Under the pieces are notes generated by a model. It did no database searches, was not told the origin of the DNA, and was given only the letters and a program-made list of their open reading frames with translations. A DNA stretch of 9,174 bases, taken from positions 1 through 9,174 of the forward strand of contig DIPO01000028.1 of the NCBI GenBank assembly GCA_002427045.1. Reading direction: 5' to 3'. The number at the start of each line of letters is the position of its first letter. Within the stretch, counting starts at the first letter, position 1. This document shows positions 1 to 5,014 of this stretch, one piece after another. Made by a program: the position numbers and the translations under genes. Origin of the DNA: Firmicutes bacterium UBA5486. GTDB taxonomy: Bacteria > Bacillota > UBA4882 > UBA10575.

Positions 1-788
1 TGCCATTGGTCAGAACCTTCCGGGGTAGGGAAGAAGTCGGGTACGCCTTTGGTATTTACTCGAAGCAAAGCGGTGGAGAAGTACCATATGTGACCTTTGG
101 TATACGGGCTGCCCATCTCTTTGGTTTTATGATAAGCATAAGTTCCATTATCGGACCAGCCTTCTTGATTAGTCTTGGTTTTGTCGGCGACTTCAAGATA
201 GAGCTCGATATAGCAGTCCTGTTCAGGATAGTCATCTTTCATTTCTTTCAAAGCTTCCTGGAAGTAGGTGTTTATTCCTTCTTTGGAACCCGCCAGTTCA
301 GGGCGGAAATCTACTAAGGCTTTAATAGGGAACTTGCTGCGGTAAGCATTGATATCGGTTATGTTTTCTTCCGGCACCGGTAAGATTCTGTATTGTAAAT
401 CCCAGGAGGATAGTTTATTGCCGGAATACGGCTGGCTGATGTCACGAAGGGTTATTTTATCGTTGAGGTTGACGTCTATAACTGTGGTGGGCGCGTCTAG
501 GTTGTTTTCTTTATTGCTTTGCCCTGCAACCTGGCCGTTTGCCAGAACCTCAAACTGAGCGGTGGGTTTTTCTTCTTTTGTTGCTCGACCTGGGGATTGT
601 ATGTGCCTGTAATCTACTGCATATTCTTCTCCGGTATCATCGAAAATAGGATGATTAATCAATTCTCTAGTCTGCTGTTCTGATAAACCCAATGGATAAG
701 CAGAAGGCAAGGCTGCTTGAGCCTTGCCTGGTATAACCAACATTATCGCCATCATCAGTATGGCTAGCATTTTAAGTTTTGGCTTCAA
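1..788 (-). CDS. Secreted protein of unknown function, 3' end beyond window (full-length paralogue of the 3586-3125 gene)
   Basis: This reading frame is open from a TTG start at 788 to the left edge, giving 262 codons with no stop. The TTG is chosen because it places the basic residues (MKPKLK) ahead of a hydrophobic stretch (about 8-20) that ends in an AQA|A signal-peptidase site near residue 25. A G-rich Shine-Dalgarno precedes it, and the paralogue at 3586 starts with TTG at the same place. After the signal peptide come a variable segment (about 30-75), then a probably beta-rich module (about 76-142, from KPTAQFEV to LQYRILPVPEE) almost identical to the paralogue. A further domain follows (from about 150, with IELYLEVADKT and KGHIWYFSTALLRVN) that the paralogue lacks. 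It lies 16 nt behind the stalk gene at 805-1707, so the two are probably one transcript. The function is unknown; an exported or surface protein acting with its stalk-domain neighbour is inference. Confidence 0.8.
   Translation of the reverse strand, partial: MKPKLKMLAILMMAIMLVIPGKAQAALPSAYPLGLSEQQTRELINHPIFDDTGEEYAVDYRHIQSPGRATKEEKPTAQFEVLANGQVAGQSNKENNLDAPTTVIDVNLNDKITLRDISQPYSGNKLSSWDLQYRILPVPEENITDINAYRSKFPIKALVDFRPELAGSKEGINTYFQEALKEMKDDYPEQDCYIELYLEVADKTKTNQEGWSDNGTYAYHKTKEMGSPYTKGHIWYFSTALLRVNTKGVPDFFPTPEGSDQW
345..560. repeat. Small-secreted-protein DNA repeat, copy 1 (pairs with 3140-3356)
   Basis: The segment coding for the conserved middle module of the gene at 788 is nearly identical at DNA level to 3140-3356, for example around TTCTTCCGGCACCGGTAAG. 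The signal-peptide DNA (about 700-788 and 3495-3586) is also very similar. The part in between is more diverged. Confidence 0.75.
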
Positions 789-804
789 TTTAACCTTGCC
801 CCCC

Positions 805-1707
805 TTACATATTGAACGTCATTTCGTAGATTTTAGCACCAGCTTCATCGTATATATCGTATTCAAGAGTTATTCCTCTTTTCAACTCAATTCCAAACCC
901 TGCTCCATTATTTATTGAAAGATCTCTCTGGTAGACATTATCAAGCCTTCGTTCCCCAACAGGTTTGGGATTACCAAATTCCCATGATAAACAGGTGTTC
1001 ATCTCTGGATAATTTGTACAGATGAAACGATATTTTTTGTTATCATTACTTTCAATATATACTGCAGTAGGCGCTACGCTAATTTCAAATTCAGGGTAAT
1101 TGATAGTCTCGTATTTTTCTTTTACCTTATGGCAATCAATAGTCACCTGCTTTGCATCGCCAGGATCAGGCTTTTGGGTATTCAGATTCTTTACTTCATC
1201 CAATACAGCTTTTCTCTCGGCTTCAGCCTGGCCTTTGGTGAACGATACGATATACATGGCTTTGCCGTCCTGGGCAAAGTCTATCTGGTAATCCAGTCCT
1301 TCAACCAGGTAACGGGCCGGAATGTAGGTCCTGCTCTCGGCTGAAAGTATGAAAGGCTCCACATCCATTACTTTGGCGGCTCCGTTTACTTTGTAGCTCT
1401 GGTTGCCGATAAATAATTCCACGGTATTGTTGTTGCCCTTCGCGGTTACTTTCCTTTGCGCGTTGTCCCAATCTACAGCGGCACCCAGTTTCTCGGCTAA
1501 GATTCTGTAAGGGACAAAGGTTCTGTCTTTAGCGATAAAAGGTTTGCCCATATCTGCCGGGAAAGTTACTTCGTTATCCTTGCTGTCGATAAAAACCCGA
1601 ACGTCGTAATTCTTGGGTTCGTTATCCCAATTGACAGCCGCAAACGCCGGAACAGTGCATACGAAACACAATAAAGTAAGCAAGCCGATTATTTTTATTT
1701 TATTCAA
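805..1707 (-). CDS. Secreted stalk-domain (copper amine oxidase N-terminal-like, PF07833) protein
   Basis: A 300-aa exported protein. The TTG start is supported by GAGGAGG at 1715-1721, 7 nt upstream; no in-frame ATG lies nearby. The signal peptide is residues 1 to about 24 (MNKIKIIG, hydrophobic core, AFA|A). Residues about 36-156 form the stalk domain, with its two typical blocks: DRTFVPYRILAEKLGAAVDW (61-80) and SRTYIPARYLVEGLDYQIDF (125-144). A linker rich in charged residues (157-187) leads to a C-terminal domain (188-300) carrying YRFICTNYPEMNT (226-238). This domain is shared with the stalk proteins at 3602-4405 and, more distantly, 2157-3014. Despite the family name there is no amine-oxidase catalytic domain; PF07833 is generally a cell-surface or extracellular module. 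Its stalk domain is much more divergent than those of the other two. It is first in an operon with the gene at 788. Confidence 0.85.
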   Translation of the reverse strand: MNKIKIIGLLTLLCFVCTVPAFAAVNWDNEPKNYDVRVFIDSKDNEVTFPADMGKPFIAKDRTFVPYRILAEKLGAAVDWDNAQRKVTAKGNNNTVELFIGNQSYKVNGAAKVMDVEPFILSAESRTYIPARYLVEGLDYQIDFAQDGKAMYIVSFTKGQAEAERKAVLDEVKNLNTQKPDPGDAKQVTIDCHKVKEKYETINYPEFEISVAPTAVYIESNDNKKYRFICTNYPEMNTCLSWEFGNPKPVGERRLDNVYQRDLSINNGAGFGIELKRGITLEYDIYDEAGAKIYEMTFNM

Positions 1708-1714
1708 GTGAATT

Positions 1715-1721
1715 CCTCCTC
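1715..1721 (-). promoter_or_regulatory. Shine-Dalgarno fixing the TTG start at 1707
   Basis: GAGGAGG on the minus strand ends 7 nt before the TTG at 1707. The first in-frame methionine is too far inside the signal peptide to be an alternative start, so this site decides the start. Confidence 0.8.
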
Positions 1722-1763
1722 AAGTTCTGATTGGCAACGATTTCAGGTTTCCCCCCTTTCCTA

Positions 1764-1783
1764 ATTTTAGCATATAAGGTGCC
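1764..1783 (-). promoter_or_regulatory. Extended -10 promoter and TGGCACC box before the 1707-805 gene
   Basis: The minus strand reads TGC-TAAAAT (1772-1764), an extended -10 element, followed by a G-run (1756-1751) and the coding region about 55 nt on. Just upstream is TGGCACC (about 1784-1778). The same arrangement precedes the genes at 3014 and 4405, and TGNTAAAAT is kept in all three, which supports function. No good -35 hexamer is seen; the U-tract of the upstream terminator occupies that place. That this is where transcription starts is inference. Confidence 0.5.
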
Positions 1784-1790
1784 AGAAAAT

Positions 1791-1816
1791 AAAAAAAGCC
1801 TCTTGATAATGAGGAC
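1791..1816 (-). terminator. Weak intrinsic terminator, minus strand
   Basis: On the minus strand a short stem CCTC/GAGG (1814-1811 with 1802-1799, 8-nt loop) is followed by seven T and then ATTTT. It matches in position the stronger hairpins at 3091-3119 and 4491-4517, but has only four pairs. It would end transcripts arriving from the 3014-2157 gene before the next promoter. Confidence 0.4.
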
Positions 1817-1832
1817 ATACTATTGCTATTAT
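1803..1832 (+). promoter_or_regulatory. Probable promoter of the coiled-coil gene
   Basis: TTGATA (1803-1808), an 18-nt spacer and TATTAT (1827-1832), with TGC directly before the -10, make a reasonable vegetative promoter reading into the gene at 1866. It overlaps the minus-strand terminator and so forms a compact divergent control region with the promoter at 1764-1772. Confidence 0.5.
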
Positions 1833-1865
1833 TATTTTAACCCCGCAACAAGGAGAATCATCAAA

Positions 1866-2126
1866 ATGAAAAACGAAGAGAAAATCCTTAACATCCTTGA
1901 ATCCATGCAGTTAGACATTAAGTCTCTCAAAGATGGTCAAGCCACTACTAACTTACGCTTAGATGCGCTGGAAAAAGGCCAGACTAACCTTGAAACCGGT
2001 CAAATTGAACTGCATAAAGACGTTGCGGATATTAAGCGCGATCTTAAAGGGGTTTGGTCTGACATTAAACGTCTTGATAAACGCCTCACTGTCCAGGAAA
2101 AAGAACTAGACTCTCTTTGGAAATAA
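1866..2126 (+). CDS. Small coiled-coil protein of unknown function
   Basis: An 86-aa protein. The start is the ATG at 1866, because AAGGAG (1850-1855) lies 10 nt upstream and the coiled-coil region begins at once. A longer in-frame extension back to 1731 would run through the promoter and is rejected. There is no signal peptide or TM segment. Nearly the whole chain is heptad-like and highly charged, with repeating units such as LRLDALEKGQ, TNLETGQIEL and VWSDIKRLDKRL, so a parallel helical bundle or coiled coil is expected. Short proteins of this type (ILNxLExMQxDIKxLKxGQ) are common in Clostridia, but I know of no established role. It is divergent from the stalk gene at 1707-805 and convergent with the one at 3014-2157, 30 bp from that gene's stop. 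It is the only plus-strand gene in the left half. Confidence 0.8.
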   Translation: MKNEEKILNILESMQLDIKSLKDGQATTNLRLDALEKGQTNLETGQIELHKDVADIKRDLKGVWSDIKRLDKRLTVQEKELDSLWK

Positions 2127-2156
2127 AAATAGACATAATGTAAATTTTCGCAAATG

Positions 2157-3014
2157 CTATTCCCCCTTCACCAAGGTTGGAGCCGGATAGACCTTGTATT
2201 CATCAGAAAGTGTGGCTTTACCCTCCCATACTCTAACTATCTGACCATTTTTATCTTTCATAGTAATACGATATTCTATCTCCTGACCGGCTTTAGCGGG
2301 AGGATCATAAGTGCAGCCCCAAGTTCCAGGAGTGCCAATAAACCAATCAATATCGTTCTCTTGCCAATCGTCCATTTTTACAGTCTGATATTTAGCTGGA
2401 CCATAAGCTGGTACTCTTTGAACCATAGTATTAAATTCAGGATGGTTAGTGCACTCAACCCGGAATTTATAGCCTTTACCAATGAGAGCACTTCCATTTT
2501 CGGTTACAATAGTCATATAGCGTTCGTTACCAGTAGAAACTTTGATCTTGGGATCCACTTCCAGCTTTCCAGACTGTTTGCCGGTTATAATATTCACAGT
2601 ATAAGTATCCTGGTCCCAGGTTACGGTTGCCCCCATGGCTTCCGCCGCAAATCTTATGGGGAAAGCAGTCCTGTCACCGGTGATTACTGCCTGGGTATCC
2701 ATGGTCTTGTTCTGGCCGTTTAAGGTATAAGTATTGCTGCCGATAGTGAACACGACGGTATTACCAGCCTTAGTAATGGTCGCCTGCCGGGCCTGATCGT
2801 TCCAGTCCACAGTACAGCCCATGGCCTCCATTGGGGCACGCACCGGCACCATAGTGCGGTCGTTGGAATCAATATAAGGCTTCTGGTCAGGGAAAGATAC
2901 AACATTACCATCTACCTTAACAGTTACGTCTGGAGCTGCTTCGGCCATCGGAGCAATCATCATAACCCCCAGAAGCAGCGCCATAAATAAGTATTTAAAT
3001 TTCTTAAAAAGCAT
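2157..3014 (-). CDS. Secreted stalk-domain (PF07833-like) protein with its own C-terminal domain
   Basis: A 285-aa exported protein. The ATG at 3014 has GAGGAGG 7 nt upstream. The signal peptide is residues 1 to about 26 (MLFKKFKYLF, long hydrophobic core, AEA|A). The stalk domain covers about 28-143, with blocks NDRTMVPVRAPMEAMGCTVD (51-70) and DRTAFPIRFAAEAMGATVTW (114-133). These are nearly identical in protein and DNA to the gene at 3602-4405. Residues 144-285 form a separate, probably beta-rich C-terminal domain. It keeps a FRVECTNHPEFNT motif (184-196) seen in both other stalk proteins but is otherwise different, ending YPAPTLVKGE. It has its own promoter/leader module (3052-3120) and appears to be transcribed alone. 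Function unknown; extracellular or envelope location is inferred from the signal peptide. Confidence 0.87.
   Translation of the reverse strand: MLFKKFKYLFMALLLGVMMIAPMAEAAPDVTVKVDGNVVSFPDQKPYIDSNDRTMVPVRAPMEAMGCTVDWNDQARQATITKAGNTVVFTIGSNTYTLNGQNKTMDTQAVITGDRTAFPIRFAAEAMGATVTWDQDTYTVNIITGKQSGKLEVDPKIKVSTGNERYMTIVTENGSALIGKGYKFRVECTNHPEFNTMVQRVPAYGPAKYQTVKMDDWQENDIDWFIGTPGTWGCTYDPPAKAGQEIEYRITMKDKNGQIVRVWEGKATLSDEYKVYPAPTLVKGE
2590..2940. repeat. Stalk-domain DNA repeat, copy 1 (pairs with 3970-4320)
   Basis: The DNA encoding the stalk domain of the 3014-2157 gene is nearly the same as that at 3970-4320. One example is the long shared run around the CCATGGTCTTGTTCTGGCCG segment (2699 and 4079). 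Similarity at silent positions points to recent duplication or gene conversion. Confidence 0.75.
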
Positions 3015-3066
3015 TGCAAAACCTCCTCTGAATTATTAACAATAAAGAAAACTTGCCCCCTTTCTT

Positions 3067-3084
3067 ATTTTACCAAATGGTGCC
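3067..3084 (-). promoter_or_regulatory. Extended -10 promoter and TGGCACC box before the 3014-2157 gene
   Basis: The minus strand reads TGG-TAAAAT (3075-3067) downstream of TGGCACC (3085-3079) and upstream of a G-run (3060-3056). This copy differs from the other two between the box and the -10 (CATTTGG instead of TTATATGC), yet the TGNTAAAAT pattern is retained. Confidence 0.5.
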
Positions 3085-3090
3085 AGAAAA

Positions 3091-3119
3091 TAAAAAAGCC
3101 CCTCTGTGAAAAGAGAGAG
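3091..3119 (-). terminator. Intrinsic terminator after the 3586-3125 gene
   Basis: Minus-strand RNA forms a six-pair stem (CUCUCU with AGAGGG, one U-G pair; 3119-3114 with 3105-3100) around an 8-nt loop, followed within 3 nt by UUUUUUAUUUU. It begins only a few nt after the stop codon at 3125. The U-tract runs directly into the promoter module of the next gene at 3014. Confidence 0.7.
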
Positions 3120-3133
3120 CGTTATTAATAACG
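3120..3133. repeat. 14-bp perfect palindrome at the end of the truncated gene
   Basis: CGTTATTAATAACG is its own reverse complement and contains the stop codon of the 3586-3125 gene. It lies exactly where that gene stops resembling its longer paralogue, so it may be a junction scar or a protein-binding site; chance in AT-rich DNA is possible. Confidence 0.5.
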
Positions 3134-3586
3134 GTAAGTTTTTATATCAGTGATATTTTCTTCCGGCACCGGTAAGATTCTGTACTGTAAATCCCAGCAA
3201 GATAGTTTATTGCCGGAATACGGCTGGCTGATGTCACGAAGGGTTATTTTATCATTGAGGTTGACGTCTATTACGGTGGTGGGAGCGTCTAGATTGTTTT
3301 CTTTATTGCTTTTTCCTGCAACCTGGCCGTTTACCAGGACTTCAAATTGGGCGGTAGGCTTTTTAAAAGAACGATCTCTTTCGGGCGCTGGAATATTTCT
3401 ATAATCCACCGCATACTGTTCTCCGGAATCATCGGATACTTCATTTCGATTAGTGAGATCATCTACCTGTGCTTCCGATAATCCCAACAGATAAGCAGAA
3501 GGCAAGGCTGCTTGAGCCTTGCCCGGTATAACCAACATTATCGCCATCATCAGTATGGCTAATATCTTAAGTTTTTTAAATTTCAA
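3125..3586 (-). CDS. Short secreted protein, truncated paralogue of the gene at 788
   Basis: A 153-aa exported protein starting at TTG 3586, in the same position as the TTG of its paralogue. The G-rich ribosome binding site overlaps the stop of the gene before it. The signal peptide is residues 1 to about 26 (MKFKKLK, hydrophobic core, AQA|A). Residues about 30-75 vary between copies; residues 76-146 are almost identical to the paralogue in protein and DNA. The two diverge abruptly after TYR (150-152), where this gene meets the palindrome and terminator, while the paralogue continues for at least 110 residues. It has therefore lost a C-terminal domain or is a minimal version. It lies 15 nt behind the stalk gene at 4405-3602, with which it is probably co-transcribed. 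Function unknown. Confidence 0.75.
   Translation of the reverse strand: MKFKKLKILAILMMAIMLVIPGKAQAALPSAYLLGLSEAQVDDLTNRNEVSDDSGEQYAVDYRNIPAPERDRSFKKPTAQFEVLVNGQVAGKSNKENNLDAPTTVIDVNLNDKITLRDISQPYSGNKLSCWDLQYRILPVPEENITDIKTYRY
3140..3356. repeat. Small-secreted-protein DNA repeat, copy 2 (pairs with 345-560)
   Basis: Partner of 345-560; the match ends abruptly at about 3133, beside the palindrome at 3120-3133. Confidence 0.75.
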
Positions 3587-3601
3587 GCCATTTTTACCCC
3601 C

Positions 3602-4405
3602 TTACAACTGGAAGGTCATTTCGTAGATTTTAGTGTTAGCTTCGTTGTAGATGTCATAATTAATTGTCATGCCAGGTTTAATCTCGGTTAAATAACCCAA
3701 TCCGTTAGCTACAGTAAGTTGTGCACAATATCCATCATCAGTTCTCATCTCAACCTTTTCTTTTTGTCCAAAGGGCGCTACTAAAGCAGTGTTTAGCCCT
3801 TCGTGACTGGTGCAGACAAAGCGATATTTATTGCCATCCTTACTTACAAACCTTATTGCAGTAGGCGAAGCATAAATAATAAATTCAGAGTAACTATCAA
3901 TCTTAGTTCCAGGTTTCTTATTATAGCAGTCAATAGTCACCTGCTTAACTCCGGTATCCTGGGTATAAATGTTGACCGTATAAGTATCCGCATCCCATTC
4001 TACCCTGGCCTCCATGGCCTCCGCCGCAAAGCGTATGGGGAATGCGGTTCTTTCTCCGGTGATTACTGCCTGGGTGTCCATGGTCTTGTTCTGGCCGTTT
4101 ACGGTATAAGTATTGCTGCCGATGGTGAACACGGCAACATTACCACTTTTCTTTATGGTCGCCTGCCGGGTCTGATCGTTCCAGTCTACAGTACAACCCA
4201 TAGCCTCCATCGGGGCACGCACCGGTACCATGGTGCGGTCGTTAGAGTCGATATATGGCTTCTGATCGGGGAAACTAACGATATTCCCGTCTACTTTGAC
4301 GGTTACATCTGGAGCTGCTTCGGTTATAAGATTAGGAACCAACATTAAAAACCCCAGTAATAACGCTAAAGCGATATATTTTGTTTTCTTAAAGTCAATA
4401 TTCAT
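3602..4405 (-). CDS. Secreted stalk-domain (PF07833-like) protein, mosaic of its two neighbours
   Basis: A 267-aa exported protein. The ATG at 4405 is preceded by AAAGGAG, 9 nt away. The signal peptide is residues 1 to about 31 (basic start, hydrophobic core, ITEA|A). The stalk domain spans about 33-147, with blocks NDRTMVPVRAPMEAMGCTVD (55-74) and ERTAFPIRFAAEAMEARVEW (118-137). These match the gene at 2157-3014 almost residue for residue. From KQVTIDC (154-160) onwards the protein instead follows the gene at 805-1707: APTA-type segment near 179-183, YRFVCTSHEGLNT (194-206), and the ending DIYNEA-KIYEMTF. The switch lies near plus-strand position 3955-3970. No enzyme domain is present. It is first in a two-gene unit with the small secreted protein at 3586, and its promoter module is at 4445-4517. 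Confidence 0.87.
   Translation of the reverse strand: MNIDFKKTKYIALALLLGFLMLVPNLITEAAPDVTVKVDGNIVSFPDQKPYIDSNDRTMVPVRAPMEAMGCTVDWNDQTRQATIKKSGNVAVFTIGSNTYTVNGQNKTMDTQAVITGERTAFPIRFAAEAMEARVEWDADTYTVNIYTQDTGVKQVTIDCYNKKPGTKIDSYSEFIIYASPTAIRFVSKDGNKYRFVCTSHEGLNTALVAPFGQKEKVEMRTDDGYCAQLTVANGLGYLTEIKPGMTINYDIYNEANTKIYEMTFQL
3970..4320. repeat. Stalk-domain DNA repeat, copy 2 (pairs with 2590-2940)
   Basis: Partner of 2590-2940. The similarity falls off at the boundary between the stalk domain and the C-terminal domain, which places a recombination breakpoint near 3955-3970. Confidence 0.75.
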
Positions 4406-4463
4406 TTAAATAGTCTCCTTTCTATCGGGAATTGGAACAAGAACAGGTTTCCCCCCTTTCCTA

Positions 4464-4484
4464 ATTTTAGCATATAAAGGTGCC
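4464..4484 (-). promoter_or_regulatory. Extended -10 promoter and TGGCACC box before the 4405-3602 gene
   Basis: The minus strand reads TGC-TAAAAT (4472-4464) downstream of TGGCACC (4485-4479) and upstream of AAAGGGGGG (4459-4451). It is almost identical to the module before the 1707 gene, with one extra T between box and -10. That extra base argues that the box and the -10 need no fixed spacing, so the box is more likely a regulator site or chance retention than part of the core promoter. Confidence 0.5.
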
Positions 4485-4490
4485 AGAAAA

Positions 4491-4517
4491 TAAAAAAAGC
4501 CCTCCGAAAATGAGGAC
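4491..4517 (-). terminator. Intrinsic terminator upstream of the 4405-3602 gene
   Basis: Minus-strand RNA forms GUCCUC/GAGGGC, six pairs including one G-U that exists only on this strand, with a 7-nt loop. Seven U and then AUUUU follow. No minus-strand gene lies upstream before the plus-strand operon. It either insulates the stalk operon from antisense transcription or was copied along with the promoter module. Confidence 0.6.
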
Positions 4518-4560
4518 ATAAGTATTGCTCCACTGTTTTATAATATTATAATTTTAACCT

Positions 4561-4743
4561 CACAATATTGATCATCTTGAGCTGAGGTAGTATAAGTTTG
4601 AATACTCTCCAATCAACAGCATTACGCAAGCTAACCATTTTTATAGGCCTCAAACTGTGGTTAAATAGGTACAGGTGTGGTCTTTTACAGTGACTGAATA
4701 AGAAATGTCGGCGACTATCATCACCGTGGGGAATTATGTAATA
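4561..4743. other. Rest of the 4406-4810 intergenic gap, no gene recognised
   Basis: The gap between the stalk gene and the peptide operon holds the control region at 4445-4560 and the operon promoter at 4744-4752. For the stretch between them I see no convincing reading frame, tRNA or recognisable riboswitch on either strand. A dyad AATTAT-N10-ATAATT (4732-4753) overlaps the promoter and could be an operator. Confidence 0.5.
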
Positions 4744-4752
4744 TGCTATAAT
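4744..4752 (+). promoter_or_regulatory. Extended -10 promoter of the peptide/ATP-grasp operon
   Basis: TGC-TATAAT is a consensus extended -10, 58 nt before the ATG at 4811. No good -35 is found 16-18 nt upstream, which extended -10 promoters tolerate. An inverted repeat AATTAT/ATAATT (4732-4737 and 4748-4753) overlaps it and may bind a regulator. Confidence 0.55.
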
Positions 4753-4810
4753 TTACCTATAAATGTTTCGATTTTTTAAGATCAATTTAAAAAATGGAAA
4801 GGAGATTACT

Positions 4811-5014
4811 ATGGAACACATTTTATTGGAAAAAGCCTATGTATATCCGTTACCTAAAGAAGATTTCGTACCAGATGAATGCATATACGATAATAAGAGG
4901 GGATATTGGATATTAGAGAAAACGAAACGCCCATTTATACTAAGCGAATATTCACGGCCGCCTAGGAGCAAGAAATGTGATGTTGAAACAGGAGAAGATC
5001 AAAAAGGTGAATAA
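4811..5014 (+). CDS. 67-aa peptide, candidate graspetide precursor
   Basis: The ATG at 4811 is chosen because AAAGGAG (4798-4804) lies 6 nt upstream; an in-frame ATG at 4763 has no ribosome binding site and overlaps the likely transcription start. No signal peptide or TM segment is present. The N-terminal part contains YVYPLPKEDFVPDECIYD (10-27) and RGYWILEKTKRPFIL (30-44). The tail (SKKCDVETGEDQKGE, 53-67) is rich in Ser/Thr/Lys acceptors and Asp/Glu donors, as expected of a core that an ATP-grasp ligase would cross-link by ester or amide bonds. RPFIL could play the part of the PFFxRFL leader helix of microviridins, but that is a guess from weak similarity. Its stop overlaps the GTG start of the ligase gene, so the two are translationally coupled. 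I do not recognise the family; it could also be a small partner protein rather than a substrate. Confidence 0.65.
   Translation: MEHILLEKAYVYPLPKEDFVPDECIYDNKRGYWILEKTKRPFILSEYSRPPRSKKCDVETGEDQKGE
4991..4997 (+). promoter_or_regulatory. Shine-Dalgarno favouring the GTG start at 5007
   Basis: GGAGAAG lies 9 nt before GTG 5007. The ATGs at 4977 and 4980 have no such site and would add ten lysine-rich residues that are not needed for the fold. Confidence 0.6.

Larger units (their letters stand above)
1745..1850. repeat. Duplicated divergent control region, copy 1
   Basis: This stretch (G-run, extended -10, TGGCACC box, U-tract, hairpin, GAGGACATA, TATTGCT, AT-rich block, TTTTAACC) matches 4445-4560 with few differences up to the hairpin and recognisably beyond it. 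In this copy the plus-strand side leads into the ribosome binding site and start of the coiled-coil gene. Confidence 0.7.
4445..4560. repeat. Duplicated divergent control region, copy 2, without its plus-strand gene
   Basis: It matches 1745-1850: AGGTTTCCCCCC, the TAATTTTAGCATATAA segment, TGCCAGAAAATAAAAAAAGCC, then GAGGACATA, TATTGCT and ATTTTAACC. After about 4560 the similarity ends and no coiled-coil gene follows, so the plus-strand gene of this unit appears to have been lost or was never included. Confidence 0.65.

Noticed and set aside
6..317. Plus-strand reading frames opposite the secreted-protein genes (for example 6-317, 2154-2723, 3803-4348)
   Set aside because: They are antisense to genes with signal peptides, paralogues and ribosome binding sites. 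They lack ribosome binding sites and domain features of their own.
1764..1784. Sigma-54 (-24/-12) promoter suggested by TGGCAC and a downstream GC
   Set aside because: Only the copy before the 1707 gene has the GG-N10-GC spacing. The copy at 4464-4485 has one extra base and the copy at 3067-3085 lacks the GC, while TGNTAAAAT is kept in all three, so an extended -10 promoter explains the pattern better.
805..4405. Copper amine oxidase activity for the stalk proteins
   Set aside because: Only the N-terminal stalk-like domain that gave the family its name is present. There is no catalytic amine-oxidase domain, and the proteins are far too short.
4520..4760. Riboswitch or structured leader before the 4405-3602 gene on the minus strand
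   Set aside because: No conserved riboswitch core was recognisable, and the promoter module lies downstream of the hairpin, so the hairpin would not be in the leader of that gene.
4763..4810. Earlier ATG start for the 67-aa peptide
   Set aside because: It lies 11 nt after the -10 element, at or next to the expected transcript start, and has no ribosome binding site. The ATG at 4811 has AAAGGAG at ideal spacing.
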